Below are positions 1 through 8,095 of a stretch of 64,000 nucleotides of DNA, piece by piece; position 1 is the stretch's first letter; every line of letters begins with the position of its first letter. Where the stretch lies: assembly GCF_021462265.1 (NCBI RefSeq), contig NZ_JAJONF010000030.1, forward strand, positions 55,454 through 119,453, given 5' to 3'. Source of the stretch: Streptomyces shenzhenensis. Lineage in GTDB: Bacteria > Actinomycetota > Actinomycetes > Streptomycetales > Streptomycetaceae. The position numbers were made by a program, and so were the translations under genes. Below the pieces are notes generated by a model, which saw nothing but the letters and a program-made list of their open reading frames with translations, had not been told where the DNA came from and searched no databases.

Positions 1-77
1 CCGCTCGGGATTGAGCGTTTTTCCCGTGAGAGGGGTACTAGAGGGCACCAAGCCGGTCGTTCTCGGAGGCCACTCAC

Positions 78-503
78 GTGAACCCCATCGTGCACAGGAC
101 CCTGGTCGTACAGCTCCGCGCGGAAGGGACGGGCCGCTGCCCCGTCCTGGCCCATCTGTCGTACGACGCCGGTGACCCGTTCGCCATCACCGCGGTGTTC
201 ACCCTGGACGGCAGGGTGCTCGCCCGGTGGCGGCTGGACCGCGAGATGCTGAACGACGGGCTGAGAGAACCGGTCGGGGTCGGGGACGTCCGGCTGCGTC
301 CCGTGCGGCAGGGGCGCTGGAGGGAAGTGCGCATGGATTTCCTCGGCGACCCCCTGCCCGGCGGCGGCCGCCACCACGCGGTGGTGTTCGCCTGGGCGCC
401 CGCACTGGCCTCCTTCCTGAGCGACACGTACCTGGCCGTGCCGCCCGGCCGGGAAGAGTTCCCGGTGGACGACGTACTCGCGGAGATCCTCGCCACCGGG
501 TGA
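78..503 (+). CDS. SsgA-like sporulation/cell-division regulator
   Basis: A 141-residue protein of the SsgA-like (SALP) family, found only in sporulating actinomycetes, whose members control septum placement and spore-wall steps. Family hallmarks visible are the N-terminal LxxxLSYDAGDPFAI block, a WRLDREML helix, the GVGDVRL segment and a C-terminal APALASFLSDT helix followed by VPPGREE. The start is GTG at 78, supported by GGAGG eight bases upstream. Length is normal for the family (about 130-145 aa). It stands alone, with a small membrane-protein gene 68 bp downstream. Which SsgA-G subgroup it belongs to cannot be told from the sequence alone. Confidence 0.9.
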   Translation: MNPIVHRTLVVQLRAEGTGRCPVLAHLSYDAGDPFAITAVFTLDGRVLARWRLDREMLNDGLREPVGVGDVRLRPVRQGRWREVRMDFLGDPLPGGGRHHAVVFAWAPALASFLSDTYLAVPPGREEFPVDDVLAEILATG

Positions 504-571
504 GTAGCCGTACTCATGCCGGTGTCCGGACGCCGCGGCCACGATGGGGCTCCCACGACAAGGAGTCCGCC

Positions 572-1237
572 ATGACCGCAGTCCCCGCCCCGCGCCCCGT
601 TCCGCACCGAGTGCCCCGCCGTGTCCCGCCGGCCCTGCTCGCCGGGGTGGTGGTGGCCGGCCTGGCGCTCTCGGCCTGGGGTGCGCGGGACCGTACCACC
701 TGGTTCCTGGAGACCGTGTGGGTGCTGGCCGGGCTGCCGCTGGTCGTGCTGACCTGGCGGCGGTTCCCGCTGACGGGGCTGCTGGCCGGCCTCCTCGCGG
801 CTCATGCGCTGGTGCTCGCCGCCGGCGGCCACTACACCTACGCCGAGGTACCGGTGGGCGACTGGGTGCGCGACGCCTTCCATCTGTCCCGCAACCCGTA
901 CGACCGGTTCGGCCACCTCATGCAGGGCTTCGTGCCGGCGATCCTGGTCCGCGAGCTGCTCGTGCGCACGTCCCCGCTGCGCGGCAGCCGCTGGCTGGCC
1001 CCGCTGACGGTGTGCGCCTGCCTCGCCTTCAGCGCCTTCTTCGAGCTGCTGGAGTGGCTGGCGGCCGAGATCGGCGGCCACGGCGCGGACGCGTTCCTGG
1101 CCACGCAGGGCGACGTGTGGGACACCCAGTGGGACATGTTCTGCGCGCTGATCGGGGCGACGGTGTCCCTGCTGGTGCTGAGCAGGGTGCACGACCGGCA
1201 GCTGCGGACGCTGGAGGCGGCGCGGCGGGCCGTGTGA
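572..1237 (+). CDS. DUF2238 (YjdF-like) integral membrane protein
   Basis: A 221-residue polytopic membrane protein resembling the DUF2238/YjdF family of unknown function. Visible features are about five or six hydrophobic segments, the conserved NPYDRFGHLMQGF block between helices 3 and 4, an FSAFFELLEW segment and the GDVWDTQWDMFCA motif before the last helix. These acidic/His motifs are the family signature. I chose ATG at 572, following AAGGAG, over in-frame starts further upstream because the hydrophobic pattern begins shortly after it. It is followed by an oppositely oriented small membrane-protein gene. Confidence 0.85.
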   Translation: MTAVPAPRPVPHRVPRRVPPALLAGVVVAGLALSAWGARDRTTWFLETVWVLAGLPLVVLTWRRFPLTGLLAGLLAAHALVLAAGGHYTYAEVPVGDWVRDAFHLSRNPYDRFGHLMQGFVPAILVRELLVRTSPLRGSRWLAPLTVCACLAFSAFFELLEWLAAEIGGHGADAFLATQGDVWDTQWDMFCALIGATVSLLVLSRVHDRQLRTLEAARRAV

Positions 1238-1266
1238 GACGGCCGCGGCGGGCCGTGTGAGGCGGC

Positions 1267-1752
1267 TCAGTGGGTGGTGTGGCGGTGCCGGGACCACAGC
1301 GGCAGGCCGTACCAGCACACCAGGTACCAGGCGACGACGGCCGCCACCACCCAGGTCACGGCGCTCCCTTCGGTGGCCACCCGGAGGATCAGCACCAGCG
1401 AGGCGGTCATGGTGGCCAGCAGCAGGAACAGGCCGATCAAGGTCAGCCGGGACGCCAGCCGCACCGCCTCCGGCTTCACCTTGCGGCCGGAGACCAGCCG
1501 GTGCAGGGAGACGGGCCCGATGAGGGCACCCGTGGCGGACGCGCCCAGGAGGACGGTGACGATGTAGATCGTCTTGTCCACGTGGGACAGCTCGGCGTAC
1601 TTCTGCTGGAAGACCACGGTCAGCAGGAAGCCGAACAGGATCTGCACACCGGTCTGGGCGACACGCACTTCCTGGATGAGTTCCGTCCACATCCGGTCGG
1701 CGCGCTCTTCCGGCGTCTCGTCCCGGCCGGTCCGCCGCTCCTGGTCGGTCAT
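1267..1752 (-). CDS. DUF6328-type small membrane protein
   Basis: A protein of about 161 residues: a charged N-terminus (MTDQERRTGRDETPEERADRM), then a helix with the TGVQILFGFLLTVVFQQ motif, and three further hydrophobic segments. This matches the actinobacterial DUF6328 family, whose function is unknown. ATG at 1752 is preferred over the TTG 33 bases upstream because the family begins with the charged segment. It is convergent with the DUF2238 gene (29 bp gap). Confidence 0.8.
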   Translation of the reverse strand: MTDQERRTGRDETPEERADRMWTELIQEVRVAQTGVQILFGFLLTVVFQQKYAELSHVDKTIYIVTVLLGASATGALIGPVSLHRLVSGRKVKPEAVRLASRLTLIGLFLLLATMTASLVLILRVATEGSAVTWVVAAVVAWYLVCWYGLPLWSRHRHTTH

Positions 1753-1834
1753 GGGGTGCGGGTAACCCCCGGACCGGTCCTTCAAACGGCGCGGACCGGG
1801 AGCGGCAGGGCTCCGCTCCCGGCCCGTACCGGTG

Positions 1835-2818
1835 CTACCAGCGGCTCTCCACCTGGTCCTTGATCCGGCGGTCGTACAGCTCGCGGATCGCGGCGACCGT
1901 CTCCCCCGGCAGCTCCGGGAGCCTCGCCGCGGCCGCGTTGGCGCGGGCCTGCTCCGGGTTGCGGGCGCCCGGGATCACCGTGGTCACGCCGGGCTGGCCG
2001 ATGATCCAGCGCAGGGCGAGCTGGGCCGGGGTGTATCCCTCGGGGGCGAGGGCGGCGAACTCGGCGGCTGCCTCGACGCCCGTGGCGTAGTCCACGCCGG
2101 AGAAGGTCTCGCCCTGGTCGAAGGCCTCGCCGTGCCGGTTGTAGGTGCGGTGGTCGTCGGCCGCGAAGACGGTGTCCTTGGTGTACTTGCCGGACAGCAG
2201 CCCGGAGGCGAGCGGCACGCGCGCGATGATGCCGACGCCGGCCTCCTGGGCGGCCGGAAGCACCTCGTACAGCGGCTTCATGCGGAACGGGTTGAGGATG
2301 ATCTGCACGCTGGCCACGCCCGGGCGGCCGATCGCGGTGAGCGCCTCGGCGCTGGTCTCGACGCTGACGCCGTAGGCCGCGATGCGCTCCTCCTCGACCA
2401 GGGTGTCCAGGGCGTCGTACACCGCGTCGGACGAATAGACCGGGGTGGGCGGGCAGTGCAGCTGCACCAGGTCCAGGCGGTCCACGCCGAGGTTGCGGCG
2501 CGACCGGTCGTTCCACGCGCGGAAGTTGTCCAGGACGTAGTTCTCCGGGATCTGGTCGACCCGGCGGCCCATCTTGGTGGCCACCAGCACATGCAGGTCC
2601 GGCCTGCCGCGCAGGAACGTGGCGATGGTCTGCTCACTGCGCCCGTCGCCGTACACGTCGGCGGTGTCGAAGAAGGTCACCCCCGACTCCGCGGCCGTCT
2701 CCAGGACGGCGAGCGCCTCCTTGTCGTCCACCTCGCCCCAGTCGGCGCCGAGCTGCCATGTGCCCAGGCCGACGACCGATGCCCGCTGTCCCGACCTGCC
2801 GATTACGCGTTCTTCCAT
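1835..2818 (-). CDS. Aldo/keto reductase
   Basis: A 327-residue NAD(P)H-dependent aldo/keto reductase of the one-domain TIM-barrel superfamily. The catalytic tetrad is recognisable: Asp51 and Tyr56 in DTADVYG, Lys82 in VATKMGRR, and a His in DLVQLHCPP. The C-terminal cofactor-binding part IIGQPGVTTVIPGARNPEQ is intact. Start is ATG at 2818. Substrate is unknown. Three aldo/keto reductases occur within 26 kb here, in different subgroups. It appears monocistronic, with about 220 bp separating it from the TetR gene upstream. Confidence 0.9.
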   Translation of the reverse strand: MEERVIGRSGQRASVVGLGTWQLGADWGEVDDKEALAVLETAAESGVTFFDTADVYGDGRSEQTIATFLRGRPDLHVLVATKMGRRVDQIPENYVLDNFRAWNDRSRRNLGVDRLDLVQLHCPPTPVYSSDAVYDALDTLVEEERIAAYGVSVETSAEALTAIGRPGVASVQIILNPFRMKPLYEVLPAAQEAGVGIIARVPLASGLLSGKYTKDTVFAADDHRTYNRHGEAFDQGETFSGVDYATGVEAAAEFAALAPEGYTPAQLALRWIIGQPGVTTVIPGARNPEQARANAAAARLPELPGETVAAIRELYDRRIKDQVESRW

Positions 2819-3040
2819 GGCGCCAGTCTGTCATCCGCCACCGACATCGGTGTCAGGGGCCGGTTCGTCGGCGTGCGCCCTGGGGATCCTTCACTCCGTC
2901 CACCGGCCGGGGTGGGGAGGGTCGTGCCGGTCAGGCCGAGGCGAGCCACGTGGTCCCGGCGGCCCGCGCCGCGGGACCGTCACCGGCCGCCGGCGTCCTC
3001 GGCAGGCCGCCCCGGCCCTGCTGACGGACCCGGAGCCGGG

Positions 3041-3640
3041 TCAGGGCGTCAGCTGGGCCTGGACGGCGGGGCCGTAGCGGTCGGCGATGTCGGCGGCCTC
3101 GGAGTCGCGCAGCCGGGGGCCGCGGGCGATGCCGTACATCACGCCCAGGCCGATGAGCTGGGCGACGGCGAGTTCGGCGCGCAGGCCGGGATCGGGGCCG
3201 GTGAGCCGGGCGGCGAGGGCGTCGACCACGTGGGCGCGGAAGTTGGCGCGCAGGATGTCTCCGTGGTCGCCGTGCAGGGGGGCGAAGGCGATCCGCAGCA
3301 GTGGGTCGGCGCCGCGGTCGCGCTGACTTTCCAGGACGTGCCGGACCATGTGCCGGCCGAGGTCGTCCAGGGGGGCGTCGAGCAGGGCGGCCGCGTCGGT
3401 GTCGAAGGACATGACGCGGGCGAACAGGCTGTCCTTGTTGCCGAAGTACTTGAGGATCAACGGCGCGCTGACCCCGGCGCGTTCGGCGACGTCCTTGAGG
3501 GTGATGTCGGCGTGCGCGTGCCGGGCGAGGAGGTAGCGGGCGGCCCTGAGAATGGCCGCCTTGGTGGCCTCGGCGTCCCGGCGGGCGGGGGCGGACGCCG
3601 GGACGGACGGGGTGCCGGGTGGGGTGCTCACGGCACTCAT
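3041..3640 (-). CDS. TetR-family transcriptional regulator
   Basis: A 199-residue TetR-type repressor. The N-terminal helix-turn-helix is clear: an ATKAAILRAARYLLA helix, then ITLKDVAERAGVSAPLILKYFGNKDSLFARV. The rest is the variable ligand-binding helical core. Its ATG overlaps the stop of the upstream exporter gene as ATGA, so the two are translationally coupled. The natural inference is that it represses this exporter operon from the palindromes at 5161-5202 and is released by an exported compound. The ligand is unknown. Confidence 0.9.
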   Translation of the reverse strand: MSAVSTPPGTPSVPASAPARRDAEATKAAILRAARYLLARHAHADITLKDVAERAGVSAPLILKYFGNKDSLFARVMSFDTDAAALLDAPLDDLGRHMVRHVLESQRDRGADPLLRIAFAPLHGDHGDILRANFRAHVVDALAARLTGPDPGLRAELAVAQLIGLGVMYGIARGPRLRDSEAADIADRYGPAVQAQLTP

Positions 3641-5130
3641 GCTCCCTCCAGTGCGTCGTCCCTCGCACTCTCGGCACGGCCTCCGGCGCGCGGGCCGCTG
3701 CCGGGGGCCTTGTCGCCGGGTATGGAGAGGGCCGCGGCACTGGCGGCGAGGGCGACGGCGCCGGCCATCGCGAAGGCCAGCAGGTAACCGTGGAGCGTGG
3801 CGATCGGGACGCCGCCGACCAGGCTGGTGTGGTGGGTGAGGACGGCGGCCACGGCGGCGCTGGAGGTGGCCTGGCCGATGGTGCGCATGAGGACGTTGAC
3901 GCCGTTGGCGGAGGCGGTCTGGCCCGCCGGGACGGCCCGCAGGATCAGCGTGGGCAGCGCGGAGTAGGCGAGGGTGGTGCCGGTGGCGACGACGGTGGCG
4001 CCCAGGATGATCATCCAGAGGTCGCGGCTGTCGGCCATGCGGACCAGGTATCCGCAGGCGATCACCGCGGCGCCGAGGGCCAGGGTGACGCGGGGGCCGC
4101 GGGAGGCGGAGATCCGGGCCGAGACCGGCGAGAACAGCAGCATGGTCACGCCGCCGGGGAGCAGGCACAGGCCGGTGGCCACGATCGACAGGCCGAGGCC
4201 GTATCCGGTGGCCTTCGGGGCCTGCACCAGCTGGGCGGTGACGAGGGAGTTGGCGTAGAAGGCGAAGCCGGTCAGCAGGGCGGCGACATGGGAGAGGCCG
4301 ACCCGTGGCCGGGTCACGAGGCGCAGGTCGACCAGCGGCTGCGCGGTCCGCAACTGCTGCCACCACCACAGGGCCAGCACGAGGACGGCGGCGCCGAACA
4401 GTCCGAGGACGCGCGGGCTGCCCCACCCCCACTGCCCGCCCTGGGAGACGCCGAGCAGCAGCGAGGTCAGCCCGGTGGCCAGCCCGAGGGTGCCGAGCAC
4501 GTCGAACCGGCCGGGCTCACGCACCGGCGACTCCCTCACCGCCCACCAGACGGCCGCGACGCCCAGCGCGCCGAGGAGGCCGGTCAGCCAGAACATGGTG
4601 TGCCAGTCGTAGTACTGCACGACCAGCGCGGCCAGCGGCAGGCCCAGGGCGGCTCCGATGCCGACGGTGGAGCTCATCAGCGCCACCGCCGATCCGCGGT
4701 GCTCGGGCGGGAGTTCATCGCGCAGGATGCTGATCGAGAGCGGTACGACGGAGGCGGCGGCGCCCTGCAGCGCGCGGGCGGCGATGAGCACGGCGATGTC
4801 CGACGACAGGGCGCACATCACGGAGCCCACGGTCATCAGCGCGAGCGCCCCGGTGAGCACCCGGCGCTTGCCGTACATGTCACCGGCCCGGCCGAGCACG
4901 GGGGTGAGGACCGCCCCGGCGAGCAGGGTCGCGGTGACCGTCCAGGAGACGGCGCCGGCCGAGGAGTGGGTGAGCCGGGGCAGGTCCGGCAGGAGCGGGA
5001 CGACCACCGTCTGCATGACGGCCATGAGGATCCCGCCGAAGGCCAGCACCGGGATGGTCAGCCGTTCCCGCAGCGGGGGCGGTGCGGCGGGCGGTCCCGG
5101 GCGGCCGGCTGTCGGGGCGGGCTGGTCCAT
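3637..5130 (-). CDS. MFS drug exporter, 14-TM (DHA2) type
   Basis: A 497-residue major-facilitator transporter, probably a proton-driven efflux pump. It shows the loop 2-3 signature GRAGDMYGKRRVL and the antiporter motif C region (SSTVGIGAALGLPLAALV), with about 14 hydrophobic segments as in the DHA2 group. The start at ATG 5130 is fixed by AGGAG six bases upstream; an in-frame start 42 bases earlier lies inside the operator region and is less likely. It is followed by a coupled TetR gene, the usual arrangement for an inducible efflux pump. Confidence 0.9.
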   Translation of the reverse strand: MDQPAPTAGRPGPPAAPPPLRERLTIPVLAFGGILMAVMQTVVVPLLPDLPRLTHSSAGAVSWTVTATLLAGAVLTPVLGRAGDMYGKRRVLTGALALMTVGSVMCALSSDIAVLIAARALQGAAASVVPLSISILRDELPPEHRGSAVALMSSTVGIGAALGLPLAALVVQYYDWHTMFWLTGLLGALGVAAVWWAVRESPVREPGRFDVLGTLGLATGLTSLLLGVSQGGQWGWGSPRVLGLFGAAVLVLALWWWQQLRTAQPLVDLRLVTRPRVGLSHVAALLTGFAFYANSLVTAQLVQAPKATGYGLGLSIVATGLCLLPGGVTMLLFSPVSARISASRGPRVTLALGAAVIACGYLVRMADSRDLWMIILGATVVATGTTLAYSALPTLILRAVPAGQTASANGVNVLMRTIGQATSSAAVAAVLTHHTSLVGGVPIATLHGYLLAFAMAGAVALAASAAALSIPGDKAPGSGPRAGGRAESARDDALEGA

Positions 5131-5160
5131 CGGCACTCCTGCGGGCGGCGCGAATAAACA

Positions 5161-5202
5161 GGTGAATATCAATTCACCCTATCGGGTGAATTGCCTTTCA
5201 CC
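5161..5202. promoter_or_regulatory. Double palindromic operator for the TetR/MFS operon
   Basis: Two copies of an 18-bp dyad lie just upstream of the exporter gene: GGTGAAT-N4-ATTCACC (5161-5178) and GGTGAAT-N4-TTTCACC (5185-5202), 24 bp apart start to start. The inner halves also form a 10-bp perfect inverted repeat at 5170-5193. Tandem dyads two helical turns apart are typical for TetR dimers binding cooperatively. Assignment to the adjacent TetR is inference from position. Confidence 0.75.
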
Positions 5203-5228
5203 CAAGCCGTTCCGCGGCCGTACCGGGC

Positions 5229-6413
5229 CTACGACCGCACGTGCAGGGCGCGCGCCGCCCGGGGACCCAGCCACCGCTTGAACCTGCGCAGCACCTCCAG
5301 CCGCCCCGCGGCCCTGTCCAGGCCGTAGTAGAGCTGCGGCGGGACGTACGGCAGCAGGGGCGAGTGCCGCTGGCCGAGCAGGGCGAACATGCGGTGCGGG
5401 GGCAGGCCGATGTAGCGGGGCAGGTTCTCGTACCACTGGGCGCTGAGGCGGGCGGCGCTCTGGGCGGGCACCAGTTCGGCCCTGCGCCGCCGTTCGTAGG
5501 CGGCGAGCGCCTGTGGCAGGGCGGCGTGCTCGCGCAGTGCGTCGGCGAGGCACATCGCGTCCTCCAGGGCGAGGGTGGTGCCGGCGCCGATGGAGTAGTG
5601 GGTGGTGTGGGCGGCGTCGCCGAGCAGGACGAGGTTGCCGTGGTGCCAGGTCCGGTTGGTGAGGGTGCGGAAGGCGGGCCAGGCCGCCGAGGAGCCGCCG
5701 GTCAACGGGTGGCCGTCGAGGATACCGGCGAACAGCTTCTCCAGCAGGGCCAGTTGGCCGGCCTCTTCCATCGCGTCCAGGCCGAGGCCGGCGAGGGTGT
5801 CCGGGGCGCACTCGATGACGCAGGTGCTGTGCCCGGCGTCGTACGGGTAGCCGTAGCACCAGACCCAGCCGTGGCCGGTCTCGACGAAGGCGAAGGTGAA
5901 GGAGTCGAAGACCTGGGTGGTGCCGAGCCACACGTAGCGGTTGCGGCCCACGGTGACCTCGGCGCCGAACTGGTCGGCATGGTGGCCGCGCAGGGCGCTG
6001 TGGACGCCGTCCGCGGCGACCACCAGGTCGGCGTCGGGAAGGGCCTCGGGCGTGATCTCGCTCTCGAACTCCAGCCGCACACCGAGGGCACGGGCGCGTT
6101 CGGCGAGGATCTCCAGGAGGCGGTGGCGGCCGATGCCGTGGCCCGCGTCGCCGGGCTGCCGCGTCACCAGGTCGCGGACGTGGGCGACGCCCTGGGTCCA
6201 GTGCACCGAGCTGTCCTCGACGGCCCGCGCCGACTCGGGGTCGTACGTGTGCAGCCGGTCGAGCAGGGCGCGCCAGTAGGTGACGCCCCAGCCGTAGGTG
6301 GAGCCCTCGGCGTCGCGTTCGTGGACGGTGACGTCGTGGGACGGGTTCTGTCGCTTGAGCAGGATCGCGAGACACAGGCCGGCGGGCCCGCCTCCGACGC
6401 AGACGACCTTCAC
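5229..6413 (-). CDS. FAD-dependent aromatic monooxygenase
   Basis: A flavoprotein monooxygenase of the p-hydroxybenzoate-hydroxylase fold, about 394 residues. It has the N-terminal FAD motif VGGGPAGLCLAI, the DG motif LVVAADGVHSALR and the GD motif LVLLGDAAHTTHYSIGAG. The segment between (HGIGRHRLLEIL) recalls the tryptophan-hydroxylase/salicyl-CoA-hydroxylase branch. GTG at 6413 is chosen because GAGG lies seven bases upstream; the frame is open to a GTG at 6434. It precedes the MFS/TetR operon on the same strand but is separated from it by the operator, so it is probably its own transcription unit. Substrate unknown. Confidence 0.85.
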   Translation of the reverse strand: MKVVCVGGGPAGLCLAILLKRQNPSHDVTVHERDAEGSTYGWGVTYWRALLDRLHTYDPESARAVEDSSVHWTQGVAHVRDLVTRQPGDAGHGIGRHRLLEILAERARALGVRLEFESEITPEALPDADLVVAADGVHSALRGHHADQFGAEVTVGRNRYVWLGTTQVFDSFTFAFVETGHGWVWCYGYPYDAGHSTCVIECAPDTLAGLGLDAMEEAGQLALLEKLFAGILDGHPLTGGSSAAWPAFRTLTNRTWHHGNLVLLGDAAHTTHYSIGAGTTLALEDAMCLADALREHAALPQALAAYERRRRAELVPAQSAARLSAQWYENLPRYIGLPPHRMFALLGQRHSPLLPYVPPQLYYGLDRAAGRLEVLRRFKRWLGPRAARALHVRS

Positions 6414-6559
6414 GCACACACCTCTGGAATTCACCGAAAGTGATCAATTGGCATCGGAGGGTAGCAGCGCCGGGGTGTCCGGCCGGGCTCTCGGATCGCG
6501 CCGGTCCGGCGCCGTGAGCCACGCCACCCGGACGGCGGACGGCCGCGGGCGATCCCCGG

Positions 6560-6923
6560 GAGGCCGCGTACCGGTACCGAGCTGACAGCGCCTCGGACGG
6601 CTTCCGGAATCATCTGAAGGGCTGGCGCGGGGCCGGCCTGCGCAAGGCCCGCACAACCGGGTCGGCGGCCAGACGGCCGCCGGGGTTCCCCCCGACGGCC
6701 CGGTGTTCCGGCGGCACCACGCCTTCCTCGACGAGCTGTGGGCCCGGTGGCGGCGCCGGCGCCCGGAGCCGCCCGCGGGCCGGGCGCCCGACGCCGGACG
6801 CGGTGGACCGACGCCGGACGCGGTGGACCCTGGATGAGACGACGAAGCCGGTGGAACGACGTGCGGCCGGCGGATCCGCTCGACCACACGTGGCTCCGCA
6901 CGTTCGCCACCCTGGAGCCCTGA
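6560..6923 (+). pseudogene. Decayed tyrosinase (C-terminal remnant)
   Basis: Piecewise translation gives tyrosinase (MelC2-type) segments in the right order: SASDGFRNHLKGWRG, then after a frame change HNRV-GGQTAAGV and GPVFRRHHAFLDELWARW, then TPDAVD, LDETTKP and WNDVRPADPLDHTW. The copper-B stretch after HNRV is deleted. A perfect 20-bp tandem duplication (6790-6809 and 6810-6829) and what look like single-base insertions near 6829 and 6850 break the frame. Nothing convincing of the N-terminal two thirds remains upstream. The gene is clearly dead; no MelC1-like chaperone is next to it. Confidence 0.75.
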
Positions 6924-6950
6924 TCGGGCCCCGGCCTCAGGCCCCAGGCC

Positions 6951-7640
6951 TCAGACCTCAGCCATACGGCATTCCGGGTGGCCCCAGCCCTGCGCGTTCT
7001 TGGTGATCGGCTCGCCGGCCGCGTAGGAACGGCCGCACAGGCAGCGGCCGGGGAACTTCGCCTTGATGGTGCGGGACGAGGAGCCGCCCGCCGCGCTCTT
7101 GCGGGGCGCGGACTTACGGCGCGGGGCCGTGGCGGAGGCGGCGGGCGTCGGCGACGGCGGCGGTGCCGGAGAGCCGAGCGCGCTGCCCGCGGCCTCCTGG
7201 ACCGTGGCCGCCTGGCTGGCCGCGCGGTCGGCGAAGTCGTTCAGCGGGTCGCCGTCGACCTGGTGGGCGGGGACGTACCGGAAGTCGACAGTGCGGCCGT
7301 CGAGGAGTTCGTCGATGCGGACGACCAGGTCCTGGTTGGCGACCGGCTTGCCCGCGGCGGTCCTCCAGCCGTTGCGCTTCCAGCCAGGCAGCCAGGTGGT
7401 GACGGCCTTCATCGCGTACTGCGAGTCCATCCGCACCTCAAGCGGCACGTCCGGGTCGACCGCCGAGAGCAGCCGCTCCAGGGCCGTCAGTTCGGCCACG
7501 TTGTTGGTGGCCTTGCCGAGCGGCCCGGCCTCCCAGCGGGCCGGCGTCGCCGCGTCGTCGGACACCACCCAGGCCCAGCCGGCCGGTCCCGGGTTTCCCT
7601 TAGAAGCCCCGTCGCACGCGGCCACCACTCGTTCACGCAT
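6951..7640 (-). CDS. Ribonuclease HI with C-terminal Cys/His domain
   Basis: A 229-residue RNase HI. Catalytic acids are in place: the first Asp in ACDGASKGNPGP, Glu in NVAELTALE, Asp in RMDSQYAMK and the last Asp in PLNDFADRAA. It would cut RNA in RNA/DNA hybrids. After the roughly 140-residue catalytic domain comes a Pro/Ala/Ser/Lys-rich linker and a compact C-terminal module with CLCG and GHPEC, reading like a small zinc-binding ribbon not found in E. coli RNase HI. ATG at 7640 is used; another ATG lies 12 bases upstream at 7652. Neither has a strong ribosome site. Confidence 0.9.
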   Translation of the reverse strand: MRERVVAACDGASKGNPGPAGWAWVVSDDAATPARWEAGPLGKATNNVAELTALERLLSAVDPDVPLEVRMDSQYAMKAVTTWLPGWKRNGWRTAAGKPVANQDLVVRIDELLDGRTVDFRYVPAHQVDGDPLNDFADRAASQAATVQEAAGSALGSPAPPPSPTPAASATAPRRKSAPRKSAAGGSSSRTIKAKFPGRCLCGRSYAAGEPITKNAQGWGHPECRMAEV

Positions 7641-7652
7641 GGGCCCGATCAT

Positions 7653-8095
7653 GCCACGGCCGGGCCGGGCGCCCGCCGCGGACCGGGATCCGCCCTGGTC
7701 AGAGCTCCGTGCTCGACGGCATCTCGCCTTCGGTGGGGGTGCCGCCGAGCACCCGAGCCGTCCGCGCCCCACCGGTGGGAGCCCCGCGATGCCGGCACCT
7801 CGCCGCCGTCCGCCCGGATCCCCTCGGCGACGGCGGAGCCGCCCGGCGAGGCGAGGCGAGGCGAGGCGAGGCGAGGCGAGGCAGAGAGAGGAAGAGGAAG
7901 GGGCGCCACTGCGAGTGCCCTCCTGACCGGCATGGGCGGTACGACGGCGCGACGGCCGTGCCGTTGGCGTGCGCCTGGGGGTGATCGCCTTGCTCCGATG
8001 CGCCGGCCACCAGGCGGTGCGCCCGCGCGCCGAACGCCGGACTCCGGCGGACACTGGGGAAGAGAGTCGGCGGCCTTCGGCGGACGGGGCGCGGT
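7653..8095. other. Intergenic stretch without a recognisable gene
   Basis: About 440 bp between the RNase H gene and the alcohol dehydrogenase, which are divergent. All reading frames look like low-complexity Arg/Pro/Ala shadows. The only notable structure is the pentamer array at 7846-7880. Promoters for both flanking genes must lie here, but I cannot place them. Confidence 0.6.
7846..7880. repeat. GCGAG pentanucleotide array, 7 copies
   Basis: Seven perfect head-to-tail copies of GCGAG, followed by a GA-rich tail (GCAGAGAGAGG). It lies in the divergent intergenic region and not inside any credible gene. Such short tandem arrays tend to vary in copy number. Confidence 0.95.

Noticed and set aside
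1..77. SigB-type promoter (GTTT...GGGTAC) before the SsgA-like gene
   Set aside because: The spacer is about 12 bp, shorter than the 14-16 bp normally required.
1832..3787. A 651-codon plus-strand open frame
   Set aside because: It is antisense to the aldo/keto reductase and TetR genes; Gly/Ala/Val-rich with no domain, a GC-skew shadow.
6429..6435. ATTCACC as a TetR operator in front of the monooxygenase gene
   Set aside because: Only one half-site is present; no partner at the right spacing.
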